Source of the DNA: an uncultured Lachnospiraceae bacterium
Lineage (GTDB): Bacteria; Bacillota; Clostridia; Lachnospirales; Lachnospiraceae
Assembly: GCA_946630035.1 (NCBI GenBank)
Contig: CAMOYN010000002.1
Coordinates: 1-32,797, forward strand
Length of the DNA: 32,797 nt
Direction of reading: 5' to 3'
Of this stretch, positions 16,975 through 24,713 are shown in pieces. The notes under the pieces were generated by a model. The model searched no databases. It had not been told where the DNA came from and was given only the letters and a program-made list of their open reading frames with translations. The number at the start of each line of letters is the position of its first letter. Within the stretch, counting starts at the first letter, position 1. The translations under genes and the position numbers were made by a program.

Positions 16975-16989
16975 TTCCGATCCTTTGGT

Positions 16990-17928
16990 TCAGAGCCTCT
17001 CAAACACCCTCAATTTGGCGCTTTTGGCCCGACTGTTAGCTTCCATCTCTTCTTCCGAAGGCAAAATCGGTTTCCTGGTCACAACTCGTCCAAGACTCTT
17101 CTTCCCACAGACACATACCGGGAAACTGGGCGGGCAGATACACGGATTCTCCGCCTGCCGGAACTTATTCTTTATAATGCGGTCCTCCAGACTGTGGAAC
17201 GTGATGACGCAGAGTCTGCCTCCCGGAGCCAGCGCCTCTATCATCGTATCCATCACATCTTCCAGGACCGTCAGTTCCCGGTTCAGTTCGATCCGGATGG
17301 CCTGAAAGGTTCTTTTGGCCGGATGGCCTCCCGTCTTCTGGATCTTCATGGGAATCGCACTCTGGATCACACGGACCAGGTCAAAGGTGGTCCGGATGGG
17401 AGCCTTTTCCCTCTCCGATACGATCCTGGCCGCAATCTTTGCGGCAAACCGGTCCTCCCCGTAATCCCGGATGATGCGGGCCAGTTCCGGCTCCTCATAT
17501 CCGTTCACGATGTCATAGGCGGTCAGGCTCTCCTCCTGATCCATCCGCATATCCAACGGGGCATCGGCACTGTAGGAAAATCCGCGGTCTGCGGTATCCA
17601 GCTGATAGGAAGAAACTCCCAGATCCAGCAGAATCCCATCCACCCGCGGAATCTTTTGGGAATCCAGGACAGAACGGATCTCTCCATAGTTGGCTTTTAC
17701 GATCGTCACACGATCCTGATAAGGAGCCAGCCGCTCTCCGGCCGCGCGAATCGCATCCGCATCCCGATCGATGCCGATCAGTCTGCCTCCCTCTGTAAGC
17801 CGCCGGGCAATCTGAAAAGAATGTCCGCCGCCCCCCAGTGTACCGTCGACATAGGTACCGTCGGGACGGATATTCAGATTGTCTATCACCGGCTCCAGGA
17901 GCACGGAAACATGAGAAAACTCTGCCAT
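16990..17928 (-). CDS. rsmH: 16S rRNA m4C1402 methyltransferase RsmH (MraW)
   Basis: 312 residues. It methylates N4 of C1402 in 16S rRNA using SAM. The N terminus [13 protein letters not shown] and the SAM-binding [15 protein letters not shown] are diagnostic. Further motifs are [44 protein letters not shown] and [15 protein letters not shown]. The ATG at 17928 shares a TGATG with the mraZ stop, so translation is coupled. It is the second gene of the dcw operon, as in most bacteria. Confidence 0.97.
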   Translation of the reverse strand: MAEFSHVSVLLEPVIDNLNIRPDGTYVDGTLGGGGHSFQIARRLTEGGRLIGIDRDADAIRAAGERLAPYQDRVTIVKANYGEIRSVLDSQKIPRVDGILLDLGVSSYQLDTADRGFSYSADAPLDMRMDQEESLTAYDIVNGYEEPELARIIRDYGEDRFAAKIAARIVSEREKAPIRTTFDLVRVIQSAIPMKIQKTGGHPAKRTFQAIRIELNRELTVLEDVMDTMIEALAPGGRLCVITFHSLEDRIIKNKFRQAENPCICPPSFPVCVCGKKSLGRVVTRKPILPSEEEMEANSRAKSAKLRVFERL

Positions 17929-18353
17929 CAGATACCCAGTCCTTCCATATTCTCCGCGATCTCTTCCATGTCCTCATAGGTGGAATTCTCCTCCCAGCGG
18001 GCACTGTCCCAGATCTCGATTCTGCTTCCCACACCTGCCAGCACAACATCCTTTGTCAGATCGGCCGACTGACGAAGCTTCTGCGGGAGCAGAATCCTCC
18101 CCTGCTTGTCCACTTCGCAGGATGTCGCACCTGCCAGAAAATATCGGGTGAATTTTCTGGCCTTAAGGTTAGTAAGAGGAAGCTGCTTCAGCTTTTCAGT
18201 GAAGGCTTCCCACTCTTCATTCCCATATATAAACAGGCATCCGTCCAACCCCTGAGTCACTACGAAGGTGTCTCCCAGCTGTTCACGGAATTTTGCGGGA
18301 ATGATTAATCGTCCCTTGTTGTCAATACTGTGGTTGTATTCACCCATGAACAT
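17928..18353 (-). CDS. mraZ: Transcriptional regulator and division protein MraZ
   Basis: 141 residues from the chosen ATG, the usual MraZ length. It has two AbrB/SpoVT-like halves, [27 protein letters not shown] and [20 protein letters not shown], each with the KGR/QGR-(L)I/L-P signature. MraZ binds repeated boxes at the start of dcw and represses the operon. The track's upstream extension (MKIMGSDEGES...) is rejected because AGGAGG lies ten bases before ATG 18353 and the family starts there. It is the first gene of the operon, with a strong promoter and MraZ-like boxes upstream, so autoregulation is likely. Confidence 0.96.
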   Translation of the reverse strand: MFMGEYNHSIDNKGRLIIPAKFREQLGDTFVVTQGLDGCLFIYGNEEWEAFTEKLKQLPLTNLKARKFTRYFLAGATSCEVDKQGRILLPQKLRQSADLTKDVVLAGVGSRIEIWDSARWEENSTYEDMEEIAENMEGLGI

Positions 18354-18442
18354 GGAAAGCTCACCTCCTCGCGCCCTCGGATCCGCCGACTCCCCTTCGT
18401 CAGACCCCATTATCTTCACAGGAATATGAGATTTCCATCCAT

Positions 18443-18482
18443 AAGCTTACCACTTTGTGACACTTTCCCCCACAATCTCCCA
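18443..18482 (-). promoter_or_regulatory. MraZ-type operator: four boxes at 10-bp period
   Basis: Read on the minus strand, four consecutive 10-mers are TGGGAGATTG, TGGGGGAAAG, TGTCACAAAG and TGGTAAGCTT. MraZ of E. coli binds TGGG repeats separated so that they recur every 10 bp, and Mollicute boxes read AAAGTGG; both patterns are visible here. The array begins about ten bases after the -10 hexamer, so a bound protein would cover the transcription start. Confidence 0.8.
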
Positions 18483-18491
18483 TGTATCTCC

Positions 18492-18520
18492 ATTCTAAAG
18501 CATGTTTTTCCAAATATCAA
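18492..18520 (-). promoter_or_regulatory. Promoter of the mraZ/dcw operon
   Basis: TTGATA and TAGAAT are separated by exactly 17 bases. The expected transcription start is near 18485, just before the MraZ-type boxes and about 130 bases before the mraZ ATG. Confidence 0.82.
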
Positions 18521-18571
18521 GTCCCTTTCCAGAGATTTTTCCATTTTTATTTTTTTCAAATTTTTTTCAAC

Positions 18572-18599
18572 AAAAAAGGAACGGGCAGATACCCGTTCC
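18572..18599 (-). terminator. Terminator of the sensory operon
   Basis: A perfect 8-bp stem GGAACGGG / CCCGTTCC with a 6-base loop is followed on the minus strand by TTTTTT. It is about 67 bases after the stop of the BMP-family gene and separates that operon from the mraZ promoter. Confidence 0.9.
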
Positions 18600-18665
18600 G
18601 GAGATTTTGCTTTCTTATGTTATTTATCAGGAACGCCTCTGCGTTCTTGCCACGCCGCGATTGCT

Positions 18666-19856
18666 CTATTCCACGGAAATAATATCCGGGAGAAGATAGT
18701 AGAACGACGGATAGGAGGAGCGTTCATTCTCTAAAAAACCACCGTTCAGATCTATCGTAACGGAGGAATCCGTCGCACTGACCGCCGTCACGTCGGTTTT
18801 AAAGGCCTGACGTTTATTCCCCGTTTTAAACTGTCCGATCGCCTCGTCGATCTTCTCTTTCGTTCCGGGAGCCGCCAGCGCCGCATTCAGGTCCATCACC
18901 TCGACCCACCCATATTCAAATCCGGCGGATACATCGTTCCCATGAACATTCCCTTTTACCACACTTTCAATGGTCTCCCGGTTCAGCACCGCTTCCACCG
19001 CGGAGACAATATAAGGCGTCCAGTTGATTCTTGCCGCAATCAGCGCAGATCGCGGGGCTACTCCCAGCAGGCTCTGATTATAGGCGACATGGTACACATT
19101 ATGCGTCAGAGATGCCTCCTCGCAGGCCAGCACCGGACCGATGGTATCGGTGTGCTGCGATATAATCACACAGCCTTCCTGAATTAGTTCCTCCGTCATC
19201 CGCTTTTCCAGGGAAAAGCTGCCCCAGGTCCCGGTATAGCGCACGCGCATAAAGGCTTCCGGAGCCACGGAACGAGCCCCCAGGAGAAAGGCTGTATATC
19301 CGGAAATTACTTCCGGATCCGGGAAGGCAGCCACATAGCCGATGCACGCCTCCTCCGGAGTCAGGAGGCGACGATCGATCAGCTGCCGCAGAACACTGCC
19401 CGCAGCAATACCACTGACATACCGGGCCTGATAGGCTTCTCCCTTAAATGTGTGATAGTTTTCCGGGACACTCTCCTCACTCATATCCTTCCATGAGGCC
19501 TGGCAGAACTGCACCTCCGGATATTCCTTTGCCACCTCCAGGACCTGAGGGCTGTATCCATTCAGAAAAATGATACTGCAGCCTTTATTCACCAGATCTC
19601 TCAGAGGTTCTTCGGTTTCGTCATCCAGGACATTGCTGTGGCTTAGGATTTCAATGCGATCGTCATAAGTCTTTTTCAGCTCATCCGCTGCCAGTGAGAA
19701 ATTATAGGTGTACGAGGTACTTTCATCACTGTCATATACAAAACCCACATATATCTTTTCCTGCTCTACATTGGGATTAATCCACGTCTTGTAGACGTAA
19801 ACCAGGATCACTGCCAGCAGGCAGGTAGAAATCGTGGCAGCATATACACGCTTCAT
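18666..19856 (-). CDS. BMP-family (PnrA-like) solute-binding protein with N-terminal membrane anchor
   Basis: 396 residues. An N-terminal hydrophobic helix (about residues 6-24) precedes an extracellular periplasmic-binding fold: IYVGFVYDSDES, GCSIIFLNGYSPQVLEVAKEYPEVQF, GYVAAFPDPEVISGYTAFLLGARSV and GCVIISQHTDTIGPV. These match the BMP family (PF02608), whose studied members bind nucleosides or purines. It has no lipobox (the cysteine follows IST), and the helix lacks a clear signal-peptidase site, so it is probably membrane-tethered. Its ATG overlaps the stop of the HD-GYP gene (ATGA) behind GGGGAGGAG, showing translational coupling. No ABC permease or ATPase is nearby, so a sensing role is inferred. 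The ligand is unknown. Confidence 0.87.
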   Translation of the reverse strand: MKRVYAATISTCLLAVILVYVYKTWINPNVEQEKIYVGFVYDSDESTSYTYNFSLAADELKKTYDDRIEILSHSNVLDDETEEPLRDLVNKGCSIIFLNGYSPQVLEVAKEYPEVQFCQASWKDMSEESVPENYHTFKGEAYQARYVSGIAAGSVLRQLIDRRLLTPEEACIGYVAAFPDPEVISGYTAFLLGARSVAPEAFMRVRYTGTWGSFSLEKRMTEELIQEGCVIISQHTDTIGPVLACEEASLTHNVYHVAYNQSLLGVAPRSALIAARINWTPYIVSAVEAVLNRETIESVVKGNVHGNDVSAGFEYGWVEVMDLNAALAAPGTKEKIDEAIGQFKTGNKRQAFKTDVTAVSATDSSVTIDLNGGFLENERSSYPSFYYLLPDIISVE

Positions 19857-22800
19857 TTCTTCTCCTCCCCTCCGTCCGGTCCGGAAGCGGCTTCTGGCTC
19901 CGGTGAGTCTTTTTTCATGGCAGCTTCCTGGATTTTACGATCCTCCTCTACACGTCTGGCCACTTCTTCCTTTGTCTTCTGGTCCGCCTCACTGATCTCA
20001 GCTGCCTTCTCGCTGTAAAGTGCCTCCAGATCAATGATTCCCTTATCCACCAGGCGCAGGAAGGCATCCAGTGCGTTCGGATCAAACTGAGTCCCACGGC
20101 CACGTTTCATCTCATTCATAACATAATCCGTATCCATCTGATTCCGGTATACTCGATTGGATGTCATGGCGTCGAAGGCATCCGCCACACCGATGATACG
20201 GCCGATCAGCGGAATATCCTCCCCTTTCAGTCCCAGGGGATATCCCCGCCCGTCATAGCGTTCATGATGGAAGTTGGCTCCTTCCGCCACGTTTTCCACC
20301 AGTGTAAAATCCTTCAGGATATCTGCGCCCCGGGTAACATGAGACTTCATCTCCGCATACTCATCGTTGGTCAGACGGCCCACTTTGTTAAGGACATTAT
20401 CCCGGATACCGATTTTACCGATATCATGCATCTGGGCAGCCCTGCGCAGATTTTCCAGTCTTTTATCCCGCTGCCAGCCTTTGTAGCAGCCCATTTCCTT
20501 CGCAATCATGACCGAGTATTCGGCCACCCGCTTTGAGTGCTGACTGGTGCGTACATCCTTCGCGTCGACGGCATTGGCGATGGCCACCACAGTCTCATTG
20601 GCCATTTCCAGTTTCACTTTCTGTTTGTTGATCTGTCTCTGAACAAGCAGCCAGGTGATCCAGACGAAAAATGCTACAAGCACTGTCATCAGATAAACGG
20701 CAAAGCTTCTCTGTTCATACAGTTCACTCTTTTTAATCAGAGGCAGCTGTAATTCTTCCAGTATATTATCACCGGTACTGTCAAACACCGCCAGACGCAG
20801 CGTATACTGGCCGGAGGGAAGATTCGTATAGATCAGATGGCCCAGTTTGCTGTGGGGCATTAAGGTCCAGTTCTGGTCATATCCCTCCAGGATATATCCC
20901 ACATTCGGGTCCTGAATCGTATAATTCAGGATCTCCGGTTCAATCTCCAGCCGGTTCACCCCCTGATCCACCACGATGGACCCAGTCTGTTTCAGAGACT
21001 GCAGAGTATTATCAAAGTACAGTGAAGCGATGTGAATCCGGTAGGAATAGGTAAGCTGATTGTAACGGCGGGTATCAATAATATACATACCAGTATCACA
21101 GGGCAGGAACAGATCCCCCTGATCATCCAGGTAATTCCAGGAATTCGCCGTCAGAGCGGTGCTCAGCCCGCTCCGGGTATCCAGGAGCCGGAAGGGCATG
21201 TTTTCGCGATCTGCCACCAGATCATCCCGTTCCACGATATATACACCCGCACTCGACATGATCATCAGTATATCTCCATCCAGAGAACGGATATCGTAGT
21301 TGTTGTAGTAAGGGAAGTTCTTAATCGGCCGTGTTGTGTTATCTTCTTCCAGATAGCAGAGGCCGTTACTGGTAACCAGCATGACTCCGTCGGATTTCGG
21401 ATCCTTAATGGTACGGAGAATCACGCCGCTGGTCAGACCATTCGCCTGGGTGATCGTCTCCCGGATGGTTCCATCTTCAATGATCGCGATTCCGCCTCCG
21501 TCCGTACCGGCCAGGACCGTTCCGTCGCTTCTCTCGGTAATCGACAGAATCATCGTACTGGTGAGGCCGTCATGACTGCCGATCGTATGAACAACTTCGT
21601 GGTTACGGATAAATACGACCCCCGTGTCTGTTCCGGCTGCCAGTGTACCATCCGAAAGTTCCGTCGCCAGGCGGGCACGGTTTCCGATGCCGTGACTTTG
21701 CTCATCGTACTGCCAGATCTGCCCGTCGGGTGAAACTTCCAGGAGACCGGTACCATAGGTACAGATCCACAGGTCATCCTGACTGTCCACACAGAGACAA
21801 CGAATCCGCACATTCTTCAGCCGGGCTGTCAGCTCATTCTCTATCTGATTCCGGCAGGAAGAATCTACAATATCCAGACCATTATCCGTTCCGATATAAT
21901 AACAGTTCTGCCACCGGGTAATCGCATTCACCACACATCGTTCCATGCCAACCGTTCCATATACATCCTTAAAGGCGGAGTTTGCCATCCGCAGCAGTCC
22001 CAGACGGGTCGAAGTAAACCAGAGATTTCCCTGATAATCCTGCAGCATCTTATATATGGAAGCATTAAATTCATTGGTGTTGACCAGATGACACACTTTA
22101 TCCTTTCCCATATAGGCAACACAGTTATCGGAAGTGATAAAAAGAACGCCATCCTCCAGATAGTAGAGACGGTTTAAACGGGTAACCCCATCCAGGGTAA
22201 TCGTTTCTTTCAGTTCGAAACCGTTGTCCGCAATATCGTACCGATAGATATGATTGGTGGAGGTTCCCGCCATCAGGCTTCCATCCGGCGCGAAGGTACA
22301 GCAGTTAAACACTTCATCCACACCGGAAAGACGCAGGGAAGAAAGGATCCGCCCTTCCCGTAAGAGAAAGAGCCGTCCGTCCGATGTCAGAGCCGCGACA
22401 TGCCCCTGATCGTCTGCCGCGATGCACTCCGCATAGTTAATCTCACGAATGGTATTGAAAACTCTCAGGCCGTTATTCATGGCCAGGATCTGCATGCTGC
22501 TGGTCGTCCCGATATAGTAGTATCCGTCCGAGGACTGAATGATGGAACGGACAGAGTTCGAGGGCAGACCGGAATTCTGATCAATCACATTTACGATCTT
22601 CTCATTGATAGCAATGGAAAGGCCGTTATCATTGGTTCCGATCCAGAGCCGTCCTTCCTCATCCACATACAGGCAGTTTACATTTCGCACGGAATCATAA
22701 TTGCTGATCCACCGAAACTCCAGTCCATTGTAGCGATACAGTCCGGCATAGGTTCCGATCCACAGAACTCCGTCATTGGTCTGTACGATATCATTCGCCT

Positions 22801-23512
22801 GACCGCAGGGCAGTCCGTTATTTCCGGAATACACGGTCTTTACATAATCGTTGTAATCCGTGAAATCAATATCTGCGGCCTGCACAGACATCGTTCCGAC
22901 CCCCAGTCCCAGCAGAAGGATCAGGAAACATCCGGCCTTCGTCCGCCGGACAGCCACCAGCTCGTCTTCCTCGGTCAGCCTCCGGAAGATCTTCACTATA
23001 ATGAAAAGTATCAGCACCAGAAGCACCTTATCTGAAAACTCCACCAGGAGCTGTCCCACGATGGCACACAGCATAAAGGACCAGCCCAGACTCTGGAAGT
23101 ACTTGATGATGGCGTCTCCCCAGATATTATTGGTATAGCCCTCGTTGACAATCCAGTTCAGAGGAAGAGAAATCGCCAGGGCTATAAGCATCACTACCAG
23201 GGCGGTTCTCATGGCCTCATACAGATTATCCATCCATTGGTATATGCCGGCAAATCCCATTATCACGCCTATACCGATACTTGTCAGAGAATATGCCAGT
23301 GCCATTGCATTCATGTGCCCGTAGAGCAGATTACTTGTCAGCCCCAGCAGCGCCCCGCAGCTCGGGCCAGCCATATAACCATATAACATCGTCCCCAGGG
23401 AATCCATCCAGAACGGCCACTGAAAATGAGCTGCCAGAACCCTTCCGCCCACATTAAGTCCGAGACACAACAAGGCAAACAAAACGATCTGGTACGTCTT
23501 CCACTTTCTCAT
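19853..23512 (-). CDS. Fusion sensor: ECF-S-like membrane domain, Reg_prop beta-propellers, Y_Y_Y, HD-GYP phosphodiesterase
   Basis: About 1219 residues. Residues ~1-177 form a multi-helix membrane domain (PFWMDSLGTMLYGYMAGPSCGALLGLTSNLLYG) resembling ECF-transporter S components. A second hydrophobic stretch at ~188-214 ends MSVQAADID and looks like a signal peptide kept inside the fusion. About 14 Reg_prop blades (DGVLWIGTYAGLYRYN, EEGRLWIGTNDNGL, SQDDLWICTYGTGL, SDGTLAAGTDTG) follow, enough for two seven-bladed propellers, then a Y_Y_Y domain (VGYILEGYDQNWTLMP) and a TM helix. The HD-GYP domain (MHDIGKIGI, HHERYDGRGYP, DAFDAMTSNRVYR) looks complete, predicting c-di-GMP hydrolysis. The tail is acidic. 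ATG 23512 is supported by GGGGAGG; the track uses a GTG upstream. It is the middle gene between two binding proteins. Confidence 0.9.
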   Translation of the reverse strand: MRKWKTYQIVLFALLCLGLNVGGRVLAAHFQWPFWMDSLGTMLYGYMAGPSCGALLGLTSNLLYGHMNAMALAYSLTSIGIGVIMGFAGIYQWMDNLYEAMRTALVVMLIALAISLPLNWIVNEGYTNNIWGDAIIKYFQSLGWSFMLCAIVGQLLVEFSDKVLLVLILFIIVKIFRRLTEEDELVAVRRTKAGCFLILLLGLGVGTMSVQAADIDFTDYNDYVKTVYSGNNGLPCGQANDIVQTNDGVLWIGTYAGLYRYNGLEFRWISNYDSVRNVNCLYVDEEGRLWIGTNDNGLSIAINEKIVNVIDQNSGLPSNSVRSIIQSSDGYYYIGTTSSMQILAMNNGLRVFNTIREINYAECIAADDQGHVAALTSDGRLFLLREGRILSSLRLSGVDEVFNCCTFAPDGSLMAGTSTNHIYRYDIADNGFELKETITLDGVTRLNRLYYLEDGVLFITSDNCVAYMGKDKVCHLVNTNEFNASIYKMLQDYQGNLWFTSTRLGLLRMANSAFKDVYGTVGMERCVVNAITRWQNCYYIGTDNGLDIVDSSCRNQIENELTARLKNVRIRCLCVDSQDDLWICTYGTGLLEVSPDGQIWQYDEQSHGIGNRARLATELSDGTLAAGTDTGVVFIRNHEVVHTIGSHDGLTSTMILSITERSDGTVLAGTDGGGIAIIEDGTIRETITQANGLTSGVILRTIKDPKSDGVMLVTSNGLCYLEEDNTTRPIKNFPYYNNYDIRSLDGDILMIMSSAGVYIVERDDLVADRENMPFRLLDTRSGLSTALTANSWNYLDDQGDLFLPCDTGMYIIDTRRYNQLTYSYRIHIASLYFDNTLQSLKQTGSIVVDQGVNRLEIEPEILNYTIQDPNVGYILEGYDQNWTLMPHSKLGHLIYTNLPSGQYTLRLAVFDSTGDNILEELQLPLIKKSELYEQRSFAVYLMTVLVAFFVWITWLLVQRQINKQKVKLEMANETVVAIANAVDAKDVRTSQHSKRVAEYSVMIAKEMGCYKGWQRDKRLENLRRAAQMHDIGKIGIRDNVLNKVGRLTNDEYAEMKSHVTRGADILKDFTLVENVAEGANFHHERYDGRGYPLGLKGEDIPLIGRIIGVADAFDAMTSNRVYRNQMDTDYVMNEMKRGRGTQFDPNALDAFLRLVDKGIIDLEALYSEKAAEISEADQKTKEEVARRVEEDRKIQEAAMKKDSPEPEAASGPDGGEEKK

Positions 23513-23527
23513 CCACAGCACCTCCCC

Positions 23528-24463
23528 TCAATTCAGAGAATACTGTTCAAACCAGCGGTTGTACTGATCTGCAGCCAGAACCTCATCTATAACCCCGTTC
23601 ACAAAATACATCAGCTGGATCTCACCTTTTGCAGCTGCAATCCGGTCTCCTTTATACTCCTCCATCAGAGTAAATTCAGGGATCGGTACAAACATAAGGC
23701 CACAGTCCGGGTGCAGAGTAATATGAGACGTGGCAATCGCAACATCGACAACGCCGGCATCCACTTTTCCCGTCTGCACCGCATCGATCACATCCGCAAC
23801 CGAATCCATCCGCCGGAACTGGCGGTAGAAAGGGGCGGCATCCACGGCCATGGACTCCTGCAGGGAACGGCTCTGGGCTGCGATATCCATCATCTCCAGA
23901 TCCTCGATACCGCGAATCTCCGGCTCTCTCTCCGCCCGGATCAACAGACCGCAGGTCGTCTCCTCTCCACTGTAGTAGTATCCCTTCGACATCTCCAGCC
24001 TGGCCGCCCGCGCTTCTGTAAAAGCCAGCGCCGAGATCGCCAGGTCATATTTTCCTTCTGCCACCGAATCCAGCACAGCGGAGAACTCCATCGGAACAAT
24101 CTCCAGTTCCACGCCCATCCGCTCCGCGATCCGCCGGGCCAGCTCCATGTCCGCTCCCACGTACTGATCCTGACCGGAGAGCGACTCGTCGATAAACTCC
24201 TGGGGAGGATAGTAAGGTTCCGTAGCCACCGTCAGTTTTCCTTTTTCCCGGATCATCCCCAGACGTCCCAGGGCATCCTCCGGAATTCCCTGAGAAACAT
24301 CCATGGATCCGTCCACATAGTTCCATTCATTCTCCACATAGACCGGTTCATCCAAAACCGGTGACTCGGCCAAGACCGTCTGAAAAGTAAGGCAAAGGCC
24401 AAGCACGGCAATAAGAAAAATCCCCATTCTCCCATCCCTTCGTTTTTTGCAATGGACCTCCAT
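23528..24463 (-). CDS. Family 3 extracellular solute-binding protein
   Basis: 311 residues. A signal peptide (KKRRDGRMGIFLIAVLGLCLTFQTVLAES) is followed by an SBP_bac_3 domain: GKLTVATEPYYPPQEFID, GADMELARRIAERMGVELEIVPMEFSAVLDSVAEGKYDLAISALAFTEARA and GKVDAGVVDVAIA. The family binds amino acids and related ligands. The cysteine in VLGLC does not fit a lipobox, so the protein is probably cut by signal peptidase I or stays anchored, which is unusual for a Gram-positive transporter component. ATG 24463 is chosen because AGGTG lies four bases before it. It is the first gene of the three-gene operon, 15 bases before the HD-GYP sensor. It is probably a ligand-sensing partner; the ligand is unknown. 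Confidence 0.88.
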   Translation of the reverse strand: MEVHCKKRRDGRMGIFLIAVLGLCLTFQTVLAESPVLDEPVYVENEWNYVDGSMDVSQGIPEDALGRLGMIREKGKLTVATEPYYPPQEFIDESLSGQDQYVGADMELARRIAERMGVELEIVPMEFSAVLDSVAEGKYDLAISALAFTEARAARLEMSKGYYYSGEETTCGLLIRAEREPEIRGIEDLEMMDIAAQSRSLQESMAVDAAPFYRQFRRMDSVADVIDAVQTGKVDAGVVDVAIATSHITLHPDCGLMFVPIPEFTLMEEYKGDRIAAAKGEIQLMYFVNGVIDEVLAADQYNRWFEQYSLN

Positions 24464-24547
24464 AAAACACCTCATATACGTGCAAGCCAATTGTAGAAAT
24501 ATTTTTTTGCGACTTTTATAGCCTTTTAGGTATATTTTTACAAATAA

Positions 24548-24576
24548 ATGATACCATATTGAGTATTGTATTTCAA
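24548..24576 (-). promoter_or_regulatory. Promoter of the sensory operon
   Basis: TTGAAA and TATCAT are separated by 17 bases, 85 bases before the chosen start of the family 3 binding protein, in the divergent gap shared with the EAL gene. Confidence 0.72.
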
Positions 24577-24615
24577 GTAGAACCTATGGATCCCTATATT
24601 ATTGAGCAATTCCGG

Positions 24616-24645
24616 TTGACCAGAGGATTCCTCATACCTTATAAT
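24616..24645 (+). promoter_or_regulatory. Promoter of the EAL-domain gene
   Basis: TTGACC and TATAAT are separated by 18 bases, about 70 bases before ATG 24714. The track's earlier ATG (24648) would fall at or before the transcription start, which argues against that start. The two divergent promoters lie only about 40 bases apart and could share a regulator. Confidence 0.8.
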
Positions 24646-24713
24646 AAATGAACTACAAACATATACATCTGACTCTGATCTACGCACCCAATGCGAACCG
24701 GAGGATACATATT

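Noticed and set aside
18354-18419. 22-residue N-terminal extension of mraZ in the ORF track
   Set aside because: A strong AGGAGG lies just before the inner ATG, and family members start there.
24464-24713. c-di-GMP riboswitch in the divergent leader of the c-di-GMP genes
   Set aside because: Looked for GEMM-type conserved stretches on both strands here and in the LRR leader; none seen.
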